64,000 nucleotides of DNA, taken from the NCBI RefSeq assembly GCF_009792355.1, contig NZ_CP047045.1, forward strand, positions 3,064,501 to 3,128,500, given 5' to 3'. This document shows, piece after piece, positions 1-13,288 of the stretch. The DNA is from Terricaulis silvestris. Its GTDB lineage: Bacteria > Pseudomonadota > Alphaproteobacteria > Caulobacterales > Aquidulcibacteraceae. The position numbers and the translations under genes were made by a program. The notes beneath the pieces were generated by a model that saw only the letters and a list, made by a program, of their open reading frames with translations, did no database searches and was not told where the DNA came from. Every line of letters starts with the position of its first letter. The first letter of the stretch is position 1.

Positions 1-1384
<1,384 letters not shown>

Positions 1385-1399
1385 TCATTCTCGAATTAT

Positions 1400-1427
1400 C
1401 CGGCGCGCCTCACCCGAGACGCGCCGG
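1400..1427 (-). other. rpoB-rpoC intergenic hairpin
   Basis: Arms CCGGCGCG and CGCGCCGG, 8 bp perfect with a 12-base loop, lie between the rpoB stop and rpoC. No U-run follows, so it is more likely a processing or stability structure than a terminator. Confidence 0.5.
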
Positions 1428-1433
1428 CTATTG

Positions 1434-5528
<4,095 letters not shown>

Positions 5529-5713
5529 TTCGTCTCGATCTTCCCAATGCGCGCTGCGCTTAGTTGCGGACCCCGGCCACTAGGCCCGCCAAGCGCGGCA
5601 CATGAGCCGCCTAGTCGCCCCTGAATTCGCGTTTCGCGCCGCGAACCCGACCCCTGACGAAGCAACCCCGGGCGGTGGGAGCTCCGGCGCGTCTGTGGTC
5701 CAGACACGCAATC

Positions 5714-5749
5714 GCGGAAGCGGAGCCCGTTTCCGGGCCCGGCTTCCGC
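5714..5749 (-). promoter_or_regulatory. rplL-rpoB intergenic hairpin (attenuator or RNase III-site candidate)
   Basis: Outer arms GCGGAAGC/GCTTCCGC enclose further pairing between GGAGCCCG and CGGGCCCGG, giving a long stem just after rplL. There is no U-run in the minus direction. In E. coli the rplL-rpoB gap carries a partial terminator and an RNase III site that reduce rpoBC expression relative to the L10/L12 genes; this hairpin sits in the same place. The function is inferred from position only. Confidence 0.5.
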
Positions 5750-5763
5750 TTGCTGTTTGCGAG

Positions 5764-6132
5764 TTACTTCAGATCGACCTTGGCGCCGGCTTTTTCAAGT
5801 TGTGCCTTGAACTTTTCGGCATCGGCCTTGTTCACGCCTTCCTTCACCGGCTTCGGCGCGCCTTCGACCAAGTCCTTGGCTTCTTTCAAGCCCAGGCCAG
5901 TGATCGCGCGCACTTCCTTGATGACTTCGATCTTCTTGTCGCCAGCAGCGGTGAGTTGGACCGTGAACTCGGTCTTCTCTTCCACGACGGCGGCGGGACC
6001 GGCGGCGGCGGCAACGGCGACCGGCGCAGCAGCGGAAACGCCCCACTTTTCTTCTAGCATCTTGGACAGTTCGGCCGCTTCCAGAACGGTAAGGGCGGAA
6101 AGGTCTTCGACGATTTTATCGAGATTTGCCAT
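5764..6132 (-). CDS. rplL: 50S ribosomal protein L7/L12
   Basis: A 122-residue stalk protein. The N-terminal dimerisation part ([19 protein letters not shown]) is followed by an Ala/Pro hinge (about residues 33-50) and the C-terminal factor-binding domain with [20 protein letters not shown]. Several dimers bind L10 and recruit EF-G (fusA is also in this window), EF-Tu and IF2 to the ribosome. It follows rplJ by 56 bases on the same strand, the universal order, and precedes rpoB. Confidence 0.99.
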   Translation of the reverse strand: MANLDKIVEDLSALTVLEAAELSKMLEEKWGVSAAAPVAVAAAAGPAAVVEEKTEFTVQLTAAGDKKIEVIKEVRAITGLGLKEAKDLVEGAPKPVKEGVNKADAEKFKAQLEKAGAKVDLK

Positions 6133-6188
6133 GATCTTAGTTCCTGACGTTAGTCTGTGTGTTCAATGCGAAAATGCGGAAATGACGG

Positions 6189-6704
6189 TTAGGCGGCGTC
6201 CTTGGTCGCGTAAGCGTTGAGAACGCGGGCCAGCTGACCAGCAGGCGCTGCCAGCACGCCGGCGATCTTGGTCGCGGGCGCCTGCACCAGGCCGATGATC
6301 TTGCCACGCAGCTCGTCGAGCGAAGGCAGGGTGGCGATTGCCGTAATGCCTTGCTTGTCGAGCAGCTGGTCGCCGAAAAGGCCGCCAATAATGACGAACT
6401 TCTCTTTTTCCTTGGCGTACGCGACAGCGACCTTGGCGGCCGCGATCGGATCCGTGGAATAGGCGACGGCCGTCGGCCCAGTGAACAGGTCAGCGGCGGA
6501 CGCCTTGGGCGTGCCGTCGATCGCGAGTTTCACGAGCCGGTTCTTCACAACTTTCAGCGAGCCGCCAGCTGCACGCAGCCTGGTACGCAGCACCGTCATG
6601 TCCGCAACGGTCAGTCCGGAATAATGGCCAATGACCATCACGCCGGCGCCGGCGAAGACGCCTTTCAGCGATTCCACCGTTTCGGCCTTCTGAGCACGAT
6701 CCAT
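6189..6704 (-). CDS. rplJ: 50S ribosomal protein L10
   Basis: A 171-residue L10 that anchors the L7/L12 stalk to 23S rRNA. It begins MDRAQKAETVESLKGVFAGA and contains the conserved GLTVADMTVLRTRLRAAGGS and VKNRLVKLAIDGT segments. The frame is open further upstream, but the ATG at 6704 is chosen because AGGAG lies eight bases before it and because the family normally starts this way. It heads the rplJ-rplL-rpoB-rpoC transcription unit. Unusually, rplA is not next to it: about 6.6 kb of unrelated genes intervene. In other bacteria the L10-L12 complex represses its own leader mRNA; the leader here would be the stretch just upstream. Confidence 0.98.
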   Translation of the reverse strand: MDRAQKAETVESLKGVFAGAGVMVIGHYSGLTVADMTVLRTRLRAAGGSLKVVKNRLVKLAIDGTPKASAADLFTGPTAVAYSTDPIAAAKVAVAYAKEKEKFVIIGGLFGDQLLDKQGITAIATLPSLDELRGKIIGLVQAPATKIAGVLAAPAGQLARVLNAYATKDAA

Positions 6705-7210
6705 TGCGGTCTCCTCAGTTGGGCCACCGGACAATCCGATGCGCCCTCGAAGCGCACGCGGACCAGCCGGCCGGCGGAAAGACCCCCGAGCGGCGCGCGG
6801 TCCACGCGCTGCCTGTCCCAGGAGCCGGCCTGCGGGAGAGGCCTTGACAGCCACCCCCGAAAAACGTCAGCTTCTGTCTATTGCTGGCTCGAGAAAGCCT
6901 GAGCTTTCAACGATTTAAGCCACACACAAAGAGCCCTTTCGGGCATACCATGTGTCTGGCGCCTGCAGTCTCGGACAGGGTCGGTGAGGGGTTAACCCCA
7001 CCGGATCGCGCGATATGCCTGCTTTATTGCACTGCCGCAAGCCCGGCAGGCACAATTCTCTGCGACTGACAAGTAGGACACAGCCGTTGGTCACGCGCCG
7101 CCAGCGCTGTCCATGCACCCACTGCGATGCTTAATCGATAATCGATAAAGTTTGTTTGCGCTCAACATCGATTATCGATAAGTTGTCGGGCTGTGCTCCC
7201 GGAGATCGCA
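6705..7210. other. Intergenic region: rplJ leader and divergent control region
   Basis: About 500 bases without a gene. The rplJ-proximal part (6705-6860) is GC-rich with repeated CCGGCCGG/GCGCGCGG segments, the expected place for an L10-binding leader, but I cannot fold it reliably. Around 6937-6952 a small AGCCC-TTTC-GGGC hairpin reads as a weak terminator-like stem on the minus strand. A perfect GGGGTTAACCCC palindrome lies at 6988-6999. A pair of near-identical AT-rich dyads at 7134-7181 belongs to the rightward gene. Confidence 0.5.
7134..7181 (+). promoter_or_regulatory. Tandem ATCGAT(A/T)ATCGATAA operator-like boxes
   Basis: Two 15-base boxes, ATCGATAATCGATAA (7134-7148) and ATCGATTATCGATAA (7167-7181), are identical except at the central base, and each is nearly palindromic. 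Their starts are 33 bases apart, close to three helical turns, so a dimeric regulator would bind the same DNA face. They end 29 bases before the start of the retropepsin-like gene at 7211. AT-rich words like this stand out in a GC-rich genome. The regulator is not identified. Confidence 0.6.
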
Positions 7211-8452
7211 ATGAAATTGCTGCTCGCCACCTCGATCATCGCCGCCCTCGTACTGACCTCGGCCCCAGCCCGCGCTCAGACAGCTGACCTCGCGACGGCG
7301 ATCCAAAACAGCGACATCGCGGCGATCGAAGCTGCCGCTGCCAGCTCAACGAGTGAAAGCGCTCTTGGGGGCGGCGTACTCAAAGCGATGCGGCGCCAAG
7401 ACGAGGCCGCGCTCACTGATCTTCGCGCCGCAGCCGAAGATCAGTCGCTCGCCGCTGCGCTCCGCCGCGACGCCTGGATGACCGCCGCCGGCATCTACGG
7501 TCGCCAAAGCCGCTTCCCCGAAGCCGTCGCCGCCATAGAAGCCGCCAACGCCGCTGCGCCCGCACGCGACGAAGAAGCTGCGCGCGATACCGAACAAACG
7601 CTCGTCTTCACCCGCGCGCTCGTCACCGTCCCGCCGATGCAAGCCAATGTCGCCGCGAGCGGCCAAACCGAACTCGACTACGATATAGCGCGTCTGCCAC
7701 GCGCCGACGTCATCATCAACGGCCGCACCCAAGAAGCCGTGCTCGACACGGGCGCCAACTATTCCACCATCACCGAATCCACCGCGCGTCGTCTCGGCCT
7801 GCGCATGTTGCCCGACCCCATCACCGTCGGCGCTTCAGGCAACGACGCGGTCGCCGGCCATCTCGCCGTCGCCGACACGCTCACCATCGCCGGTGGGCAA
7901 TTCCGCGATGTCGTTTTCATCGTGCTGCCCGACAACGCGCTGTCGTTCATGGGCGGCGTCTATCGGATTCCCGCCATCGTCGGCTTCCCCGTGCTCTCGG
8001 CTCTCGGCCGCGTCGAGTTCGCTGGCAACACGCTGCGCCACAGCCGCTCCGGTCGAACCTGGAGCGCTGACTCAAACGTGCTCTTTCGCGATCTCGAAGT
8101 GCTCGTCTCCGTCACCGCCAACGGCAACCCGGTTCAGCTCTTCATGGACAGCGGCGCGCAAAGCTCGAACCTGACGCCGCTTGCGACACAACAATTCCCG
8201 ACGCTGCTGCAAGGTGCAGACACCCGCAACGTCCGCATCGGCGGCGCCGGCGGCTCGCGCGTGCACGAGAACGCCGCCGTTCTTCCCAACCTCGCGATCA
8301 ACGTAGGCGACCGCACCGTGACGATCGAAAACGTCGACGTCATCGGCGACGCCAGCGACGGTCATCACGGCACGCTCGGCCAAGACGTGCTGCGCGCCGG
8401 CAGCGGCTACGCCATCGATTTCGACGCGCTGCGGCTAGAGCTATTGCCCTAG
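7211..8452 (+). CDS. Secreted retropepsin-like aspartic protease (two-lobed)
   Basis: A 413-residue exported protein. The signal peptide is MKLLLATSIIAALVLTSAPARAQ. After a helical, Ala-rich region (about 24-140) come two retroviral-protease-like domains: VLDTGANYSTITE with the catalytic motif D179-T-G, and LFMDSGAQSSN with D313-S-G. A single chain with both half-sites resembles the bacterial two-domain aspartyl protease family and could act as a pseudo-dimer in the periplasm. The ATG at 7211 is preferred over an ATG six codons earlier because GGAG lies six bases before it and it starts the signal peptide. The gene is monocistronic, with striking operator-like dyads upstream, and its last four bases overlap the end of the convergent regulator gene. 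The substrate is unknown. Confidence 0.8.
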   Translation: MKLLLATSIIAALVLTSAPARAQTADLATAIQNSDIAAIEAAAASSTSESALGGGVLKAMRRQDEAALTDLRAAAEDQSLAAALRRDAWMTAAGIYGRQSRFPEAVAAIEAANAAAPARDEEAARDTEQTLVFTRALVTVPPMQANVAASGQTELDYDIARLPRADVIINGRTQEAVLDTGANYSTITESTARRLGLRMLPDPITVGASGNDAVAGHLAVADTLTIAGGQFRDVVFIVLPDNALSFMGGVYRIPAIVGFPVLSALGRVEFAGNTLRHSRSGRTWSADSNVLFRDLEVLVSVTANGNPVQLFMDSGAQSSNLTPLATQQFPTLLQGADTRNVRIGGAGGSRVHENAAVLPNLAINVGDRTVTIENVDVIGDASDGHHGTLGQDVLRAGSGYAIDFDALRLELLP

Positions 8453-8748
8453 CCGTCACCCACGAGCTTCGCGATCGCTTCCAGGTACGCGGCAAACGCC
8501 TTCCTGCCCGCCGGCGTCATGCGCACGCGCGTCAGCGGCTTGCGATCGACGAAGCTCTTGTCGATCGAGATATACCCCACCTCTTCCAGCTTCCGTAGGT
8601 GCACCGAAAGATTGCCTTGCGTGACCTCGAGCAGCGCCTTCAGCTCGGTGAAATCCGCCGCTTCCGCATCGGCCAGGTACGCCATGATACCCAGGCGCAC
8701 GCGCCCGTGGATGACGTCGTCCAGCTTGCCGATATCGAACGCGGCCAT
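8449..8748 (-). CDS. Winged-helix transcriptional regulator (MarR/HTH_34-like)
   Basis: A 99-residue protein made of little more than a winged-helix domain. VIHGRVRLGIMAYL is helix 1, FTELKALLEVTQGNLSVHLR contains the recognition helix, and KLEEVGYISIDK with KPLTRVRMTP forms the wing. This pattern is typical of small winged-helix proteins encoded next to a membrane protein. It is the last gene of a tight minus-strand operon, with three bases between it and the membrane-protein gene at 8752. It may control that operon, whose promoter carries repeated AACTAGTCTG boxes; this is inference. No ligand-binding domain is visible. Confidence 0.8.
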   Translation of the reverse strand: MAAFDIGKLDDVIHGRVRLGIMAYLADAEAADFTELKALLEVTQGNLSVHLRKLEEVGYISIDKSFVDRKPLTRVRMTPAGRKAFAAYLEAIAKLVGDG

Positions 8749-8751
8749 GTG

Positions 8752-9375
8752 CTACGCGGCCCGCTTCGCGCCGCGCCAGATAATCCAGCCTGGAATGGCC
8801 ATCAGCACGGTGAGCCCGATAGCCAGAGTGAGCAGGTACGCTCCGATGCTCTCGTACACCGCTACGCCCAACGCTACCGTCATAATGAACCAGCCGGCCG
8901 CCACGAATCCAATCCACGGCTTGCGCAAGATCACCCACGCGACGAACCACGCCACGCCTTGGAACATGGACACGACGATCGGATGATAGAGCCAGAGCCC
9001 AAAGCTCTCCGCCTTGTTGGCGCCGTACGCGAACACGAACGCCATCACCAAATTCGCCAACCCCGCCCCTTGAAACACCGCACCCAGCGCGCGCGCTGCG
9101 ACGCCGGTGACTTTTGTCTTGCGATCCTTCCAGATGATCACGGTGAGAATGGCGCAGAACGCAATCGTCGGCACGAACGCAATCGCCAATGCGCCCAAGC
9201 CTTCGGACGGCGCAATCTCCAAAGTCTGCAGCCAGTGCAAGAAGCACTGGCCGCCATAGAGCAATCCCGCCCAGAAAAAGCATTCGCCGATCGTGGCCTG
9301 CATCGGTCCCGTGCCGCTGACGAGGCCGCGCATGTACGCGAGATCATCGCGCGCGCTTTGAACATCGGACGCCAT
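8752..9375 (-). CDS. Integral membrane protein of unknown function
   Basis: A 207-residue protein with about six hydrophobic segments, including ECFFWAGLLYGGQCFLHWL, ALAIAFVPTIAFCAILTVII, LANLVMAFVFAYGA, FVAWVILRKPWIGFVAAGWF and LLTLAIGLTVLMAIPGWIIW. I recognise no catalytic motif. It is the middle gene of an operon with an acyltransferase and a winged-helix regulator; the gaps are nine bases (three if the upstream ATG at 9381 is used) and three bases. The ATG at 9375 is chosen because AGGAG is correctly spaced for it but too close to the ATG at 9381. Pairing of such a membrane protein with a small winged-helix regulator suggests it senses or modifies the membrane, but no function can be assigned. 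Confidence 0.75.
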   Translation of the reverse strand: MASDVQSARDDLAYMRGLVSGTGPMQATIGECFFWAGLLYGGQCFLHWLQTLEIAPSEGLGALAIAFVPTIAFCAILTVIIWKDRKTKVTGVAARALGAVFQGAGLANLVMAFVFAYGANKAESFGLWLYHPIVVSMFQGVAWFVAWVILRKPWIGFVAAGWFIMTVALGVAVYESIGAYLLTLAIGLTVLMAIPGWIIWRGAKRAA

Positions 9376-9384
9376 CGTCATCTC

Positions 9385-10617
9385 CTATTCCGCTGCTGCG
9401 AGCTGCGGCTCGCGCTTCGCCTTGCCAGGCCGAACCTTTCGGCCATTGAGAATCGCGCCGAGCCAAGAATAGCGCACCAAGAGGTCGTAGCTCACAAACA
9501 TGATCGCGAACGAGATGCCCACCGTCATCGGGTATCTCGCCGACCACGGCAGATCGAGCGGCTGCACCAGCGCCTGCATCACCAACAGAACCGGGATGTG
9601 AACGATGTAGATCCAGTACGACGCATCGGCGACGTAACGCACCGCTTCGCTCTCGCGCTTTAGAAGGCGCACCGCGCCGCCAATGATCCCCAGCGTCCAG
9701 CCCCACACGCCGAGCGCATAGAGCGCAGCGTAGAGCATCGTGTCGAAGCCCCGCTCCGCCGGCGCCAGCACCGGCTCAACGCCGAGCATCATCAAACACA
9801 CGACGGTGCAGAACACGCCAAGGCTCAAGTTCGAGAGCCAGTGCTTGGCCCAGCTCTCCAGGATCGACACCTGCCGGTTCACCAGCCAGCCAAAGCCAAA
9901 CGCCACGCCGTAGCAGATCAGCGCGGTGGGATTCGGCACAAGGCCTGTGTCCGGTGTCGGAATGCCGAAATACGCCATCCAGCTCGGCGCAAAGTAGAGC
10001 GCCGCGAACACCGGCAGCGCGAGGAACATCACAGCCGCCGGCCCAGCGATGAACTTCACCACCGGATCGACAATCCGCGCACGCAGCGCGCCGCTGCGAT
10101 CAACCAGCACAACAAGACCACGCAACGCCAACGCCACCGCATAGAAGATCAGCAGCACGTACAAGAACCAAAGGTGCGTCAGCGGCCACGCTTCCACCGT
10201 CAGCGGTGAAGGCGGCGGCTCACCGGAGGGCGCTTCGCCGCCATTGGCGCGAACGCTCACCCAGATCAACACCGCAACGATAACCGTGAACACGATCGGC
10301 CAGAACATCGCCAGCGGCGTCGCGATCCGCGCCAGCCGGTTCTTGATGAAACCGCCAACACCGCGCCGCTCCAGCAGCATGCGCGCGAAGAAGCCCGCGA
10401 GCAGAAAGAACACCGTCATCCGAAACACGTGCAGCACGTAGAATGCGACGGTCAGCTCGGTGCTCGCGTCATCGCGCACGATCCAAAGCTGCGGCCCGAG
10501 CAAGAACGGCAAACAGGCGTGAAACAGCACGCCCAGCATCAGCGCCCCGCCCCGCACCGCGTCCAAAGCGTGCAGCCGCTCGCCGCCCATTGAATTGGCC
10601 CCAACCGAATTGGCCAT
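9385..10617 (-). CDS. Acyltransferase 3 family membrane protein (OpgC-like)
   Basis: A 410-residue multi-pass protein. Near the N-terminus it reads RLHALDAVRGGALMLGVLFH, the family's first helix with the Asp-Arg motif and catalytic-type His. It then has about ten hydrophobic helices and a Lys/Arg-rich tail. Acyltransferase 3 proteins move acyl groups onto extracytoplasmic carbohydrates such as glucans, O-antigen or exopolysaccharide. The ATG at 10617 has GGAGG six bases upstream, so the longer frame to 10671 is not used; that extension would also run through the promoter. First gene of a three-gene operon. The acceptor substrate is unknown. Confidence 0.82.
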   Translation of the reverse strand: MANSVGANSMGGERLHALDAVRGGALMLGVLFHACLPFLLGPQLWIVRDDASTELTVAFYVLHVFRMTVFFLLAGFFARMLLERRGVGGFIKNRLARIATPLAMFWPIVFTVIVAVLIWVSVRANGGEAPSGEPPPSPLTVEAWPLTHLWFLYVLLIFYAVALALRGLVVLVDRSGALRARIVDPVVKFIAGPAAVMFLALPVFAALYFAPSWMAYFGIPTPDTGLVPNPTALICYGVAFGFGWLVNRQVSILESWAKHWLSNLSLGVFCTVVCLMMLGVEPVLAPAERGFDTMLYAALYALGVWGWTLGIIGGAVRLLKRESEAVRYVADASYWIYIVHIPVLLVMQALVQPLDLPWSARYPMTVGISFAIMFVSYDLLVRYSWLGAILNGRKVRPGKAKREPQLAAAE

Positions 10618-10659
10618 GACAAACCTCCACCGGCCGGCTCCAAGCCAGCACTCGGCTCG

Positions 10660-10696
10660 TCTATATATCAACTAGTCTGTTTTGTAAACTAGTCTG
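10660..10696 (-). promoter_or_regulatory. Promoter with repeated AACTAGTCTG operator boxes
   Basis: On the minus strand TTTACA (10688-10683) and TATAGA (10665-10660) are separated by exactly 17 bases, a good sigma-70-type promoter for the acyltransferase operon. Two exact copies of AACTAGTCTG (plus strand 10670-10679 and 10687-10696, 17 bases apart) lie in the spacer and over the -35 box, so a bound protein would block polymerase. CTAGT-containing operators are common for TetR- and MarR-type repressors. The operon's own winged-helix protein is one candidate. Confidence 0.6.
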
Positions 10697-10751
10697 ACGA
10701 TGGCAGGAGCGACGCGGCGATTTCTCCTTTGTTTTCAAAGTTTCTGGTCTC

Positions 10752-11117
10752 TCAGCCCCTAAACTGGGCGTCGTGCGGTCCTGGCCGCGGCTCGCTCCCA
10801 AATCGCAAGACATGGCCGTTGGGGTCCTCGACCTGGAATTCGTAGCCCCACTCGAAACTCTTCGGCGGATCGCGGATCAGAGCCCCCTTGGCGACGAACT
10901 CGGCGTACAGCGCATCGGCGTCCTCGACCCCGATCCAGAGCCATGTGCCGCGCTGCCCTTGATGGCCGTCGCAAATCAAAAGCGGATGCCCGTCGCGCAC
11001 GACGGAAAGCATGTACGGGACTTCCCAGTTCACCGCGAAGCCGAGCACGTCGAGATAATAGCGCTTGGTCGCCTCAAGATCGTCGGCGCGCAAGATCGGT
11101 GTGATGTTCTCGATCAT
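10752..11117 (-). CDS. VOC-family (glyoxalase/bleomycin-resistance fold) protein
   Basis: A 121-residue single VOC domain: ITPILRADDLEATKRYYLDVLGF at the start and YEFQVEDPNGHVLRFGSEP at the end, the usual paired beta-alpha-beta-beta-beta modules. Such proteins bind a metal or small molecule and act as dioxygenases, isomerases or drug-binding proteins. The metal ligands are not obvious beyond a terminal Glu/His region, so the activity is open. It lies four bases after the GFA-family gene on the same strand and is probably cotranscribed with it. Confidence 0.82.
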   Translation of the reverse strand: MIENITPILRADDLEATKRYYLDVLGFAVNWEVPYMLSVVRDGHPLLICDGHQGQRGTWLWIGVEDADALYAEFVAKGALIRDPPKSFEWGYEFQVEDPNGHVLRFGSEPRPGPHDAQFRG

Positions 11118-11121
11118 GCCA

Positions 11122-11529
11122 TCAAAGATAGCTCTTCACCGCGGGCTCGTTCCACCAATTATCGTGACGTCCGTCCTGAAACTGAATCGGCGTGGCGGCA
11201 AAGTCTTCCGGCGTCACATCGTCGAGCGTCGACACTTGGATCGAAACAAAATCGCCGCCGAGCTGCTCTAAGTGGCCCTCGCCGTGCGTGATCACGCCGC
11301 AATGTTTGCAGAAGCGGTGATGCCCGACCTTCATGCCGAACTGATAATCGCTGGTCTCGCCCTGCCCCGCGATTAACCGAAACTGATCCGGCTTCAGCAG
11401 CGCGCCCCACGAGCGCGTCTTGAAGCAATAGGTGCAATTGCAGCGTCCCGTGCCCTTATCAAAGTCCACGTCAGCTTCGTACTTCACCGCGCCGCAATGG
11501 CATGAGCCGTGATACGTTTTTTGCGTCAT
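11122..11529 (-). CDS. GFA-family (glutathione-dependent formaldehyde-activating) protein
   Basis: A 135-residue zinc protein with the characteristic cysteines: [22 protein letters not shown] and [16 protein letters not shown] proteins bind two zinc ions with a Cys-rich beta fold. Some promote the formaldehyde-glutathione adduct reaction, but most are uncharacterised. The ATG at 11529 is preferred over that at 11535 because GGAG is seven bases from the former and only one from the latter. First gene of a two-gene unit with the VOC protein, divergent from the DUF1772 gene. Confidence 0.88.
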   Translation of the reverse strand: MTQKTYHGSCHCGAVKYEADVDFDKGTGRCNCTYCFKTRSWGALLKPDQFRLIAGQGETSDYQFGMKVGHHRFCKHCGVITHGEGHLEQLGGDFVSIQVSTLDDVTPEDFAATPIQFQDGRHDNWWNEPAVKSYL

Positions 11530-11619
11530 AAGCATTCTCCCAACGGGAAACTGGACTGTCCGACCATAAAGTCAAACTGCCGGCGGGTTCGTCAAGAACC
11601 GCACCTCTGGAGACTCCCG

Positions 11620-12051
11620 ATGATCTTTACTGCCTCCGCCCTCGCCGTCGCCGCGGCATTCGCTGGCGCTGCGTTCTATGTCAACGCCGCCGAACAACCC
11701 GCGCGTTTGACGCTCGACGATCGCGCGCTCCTAACGGAATGGAAACCGAGTTACGAACGCGGCGCGCTGATGCAGGCAAGTCTCGCGCTGATCGCGTGCG
11801 GCCTTGGCGTCGCCGGCTGGTTGATCGAGCGCGAGGCGCTTGCCGCACTGGGCGCTGCTTTGATCCTGGCGCCGTGGCCTGTGACGCTTTTCATAATCAT
11901 GCCGACGAACAATCGCCTCAAAGCCACGCCAGCAGAGAGCGCCGGCCCGGACACCCGAGCACTGGTGCGCAAATGGGGCCGCTTGCACGCAATCCGCACC
12001 GGCCTCGGCATCGCCGCCAGCATCGTGTTCGTGCTTGCGATCGTGCTCTGA
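11620..12051 (+). CDS. DUF1772-family membrane protein (anthrone oxygenase-like)
   Basis: A 143-residue protein with four predicted helices: IFTASALAVAAAFAGAAFYV at the N-terminus, SLALIACGLGVAGWL, LAALGAALILAPWPVTLFII, and a C-terminal GLGIAASIVFVLAIVL. The segment PTNNRLKAT and the later RKWGRLHAIRTGLG are typical of DUF1772, which includes fungal anthrone oxygenases and many bacterial proteins of unknown role. The ATG at 11620 starts the first helix and has GGAG upstream. It is transcribed away from the GFA gene; a hairpin just after its stop acts mainly as the terminator of the convergent alcohol dehydrogenase gene. Confidence 0.78.
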   Translation: MIFTASALAVAAAFAGAAFYVNAAEQPARLTLDDRALLTEWKPSYERGALMQASLALIACGLGVAGWLIEREALAALGAALILAPWPVTLFIIMPTNNRLKATPAESAGPDTRALVRKWGRLHAIRTGLGIAASIVFVLAIVL

Positions 12052-12052
12052 C

Positions 12053-12078
12053 AAAACGCCCCGGCTTTCACCGGGGCG
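12053..12078 (-). terminator. Rho-independent terminator of the alcohol dehydrogenase gene
   Basis: Minus strand: CGCCCCGG, loop TGAAAG, CCGGGGCG, then TTTTGT. It lies ten bases after the dehydrogenase stop and just beyond the convergent DUF1772 stop. Confidence 0.8.
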
Positions 12079-12088
12079 CCTGGTGGCT

Positions 12089-13138
12089 CTAGAGCGTCGC
12101 CATGTCGATGACGAAGCGATAGCGAATGTCGCCCTTCACCAGCCGCTCGTAAGCGCCGTTGATGCCGTCCGGCGCAATGATCTCGATCTCGGGCTTCACA
12201 CCCTTCTCGGCGCAGAAATCCAGCATCTCCTGCGTCTCACGGATGCCGCCGATCGGCGAGCCCGCCACAGAACGCCGGCCCATCAGCATCGTGAACACTT
12301 GCGGCCAGACGTGGCTCTCCGTGATTGGCGGCGCGCCGAGCAGGCACAGCGTCCCGTTGCGGCGCAACAGCCCGCTGAACGCCTCCAAATCATGCGGCGC
12401 CGAAACCGCATCGATAATCAGGTGAAAGCTATTGGTGTACGCCTTCATCTGCGCCGCGTCCTTCGACAACACGACCTCATCGGCGCCCAACGCCTTCGCG
12501 TCCGCAACCTTGCCGGGCGACGTCGTGAATACGACGACATGCGCGCCCATCGCCTTGGCCAGCTTCACCGCCATGTGGCCCAAGCCGCCGAGACCAACGA
12601 CACCAACCTTCTGCCCCGGCGCCACCTTCCAATGACGCAACGGCGAGTACGTCGTGATGCCAGCGCACAGCAGCGGCGCGGCGTGTTCGGACTTCAGCCC
12701 ATCCGGAATTCGCAGCACGAAATCTTGTGTCACGATGATCGCTTTGGAATAGCCGCCATACGTCGGCAGTCCAGTTTGCTTCTCGATGCCCATATAGGTG
12801 CCGATCTGCTTGGTGCAGAATTGCTCCTCGCCTTCCTGGCACGCCTCGCACGCGCGACAAGAATCCACCATGCAGCCAACGCCGACGCGGTCGCCCGCCT
12901 TGTGCTTCGTCACGTTGGCGCCAACAGCACGCACGACGCCCACGATCTCGTGGCCCGGCACCGCCGGTGACGGCTGCTCGCCCCACTCACCGCGGACATA
13001 ATGCAGATCGGAGTGGCAAATGCCGCAATGCGTAATGTCGATCGCGACATCATCCGCACCCAATTCGCGGCGTTCAATTTTGACAGCTTGCAGCGGCGCG
13101 TCCGAACGCACCGCGCCATAGGCGGATACCTGGCTCAT
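12089..13138 (-). CDS. Zinc-dependent NAD(P) alcohol dehydrogenase (cinnamyl-alcohol dehydrogenase type)
   Basis: A 349-residue medium-chain dehydrogenase that oxidises alcohols or reduces aldehydes in the cytoplasm. Catalytic-zinc residues are in HCGICHSDLH (Cys38) and PGHEIVG (His63/Glu64). The structural zinc is held by the four cysteines of SCRACEACQEGEEQFC (94, 97, 100, 108). The nucleotide-binding Rossmann motif is GVVGLGGLGHMAVKLAKAMG. The architecture matches the broad-specificity YahK/AdhA branch. The ATG at 13138 has GAGGGAA upstream; the longer reading frame lacks such a site. It stands alone between the rplKA operon and block A, with its own terminator. Confidence 0.92.
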   Translation of the reverse strand: MSQVSAYGAVRSDAPLQAVKIERRELGADDVAIDITHCGICHSDLHYVRGEWGEQPSPAVPGHEIVGVVRAVGANVTKHKAGDRVGVGCMVDSCRACEACQEGEEQFCTKQIGTYMGIEKQTGLPTYGGYSKAIIVTQDFVLRIPDGLKSEHAAPLLCAGITTYSPLRHWKVAPGQKVGVVGLGGLGHMAVKLAKAMGAHVVVFTTSPGKVADAKALGADEVVLSKDAAQMKAYTNSFHLIIDAVSAPHDLEAFSGLLRRNGTLCLLGAPPITESHVWPQVFTMLMGRRSVAGSPIGGIRETQEMLDFCAEKGVKPEIEIIAPDGINGAYERLVKGDIRYRFVIDMATL

Positions 13139-13232
13139 GAAGTTCCCTCGAAATGAAAATTGCCGCGCAATCCACGGGCGCGGCGATGATGCAGATGTAG
13201 GTGTTGCGCCGCGCTTCTTCGAGAGCCGCAAT

Positions 13233-13261
13233 ACAAAAACGCCCCGGCTTTCGCCAGGGCG
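13233..13261 (-). terminator. Terminator of the rplK-rplA operon
   Basis: Minus strand: CGCCCTGGC, loop GAAA, GCCGGGGCG, then TTTTTGT. It lies 28 bases after the rplA stop. A real terminator here shows that rplKA and rplJL-rpoBC are separate transcription units in this genome. Confidence 0.85.
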
Positions 13262-13288
13262 CCTTGTCTTTGTGCTTTCGCGCGAAGC

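Noticed and set aside
6988-6999. GGGGTTAACCCC palindrome near rplJ
   Set aside because: A 12-base palindrome with no second copy and no clear promoter beside it; too short to claim as an operator.
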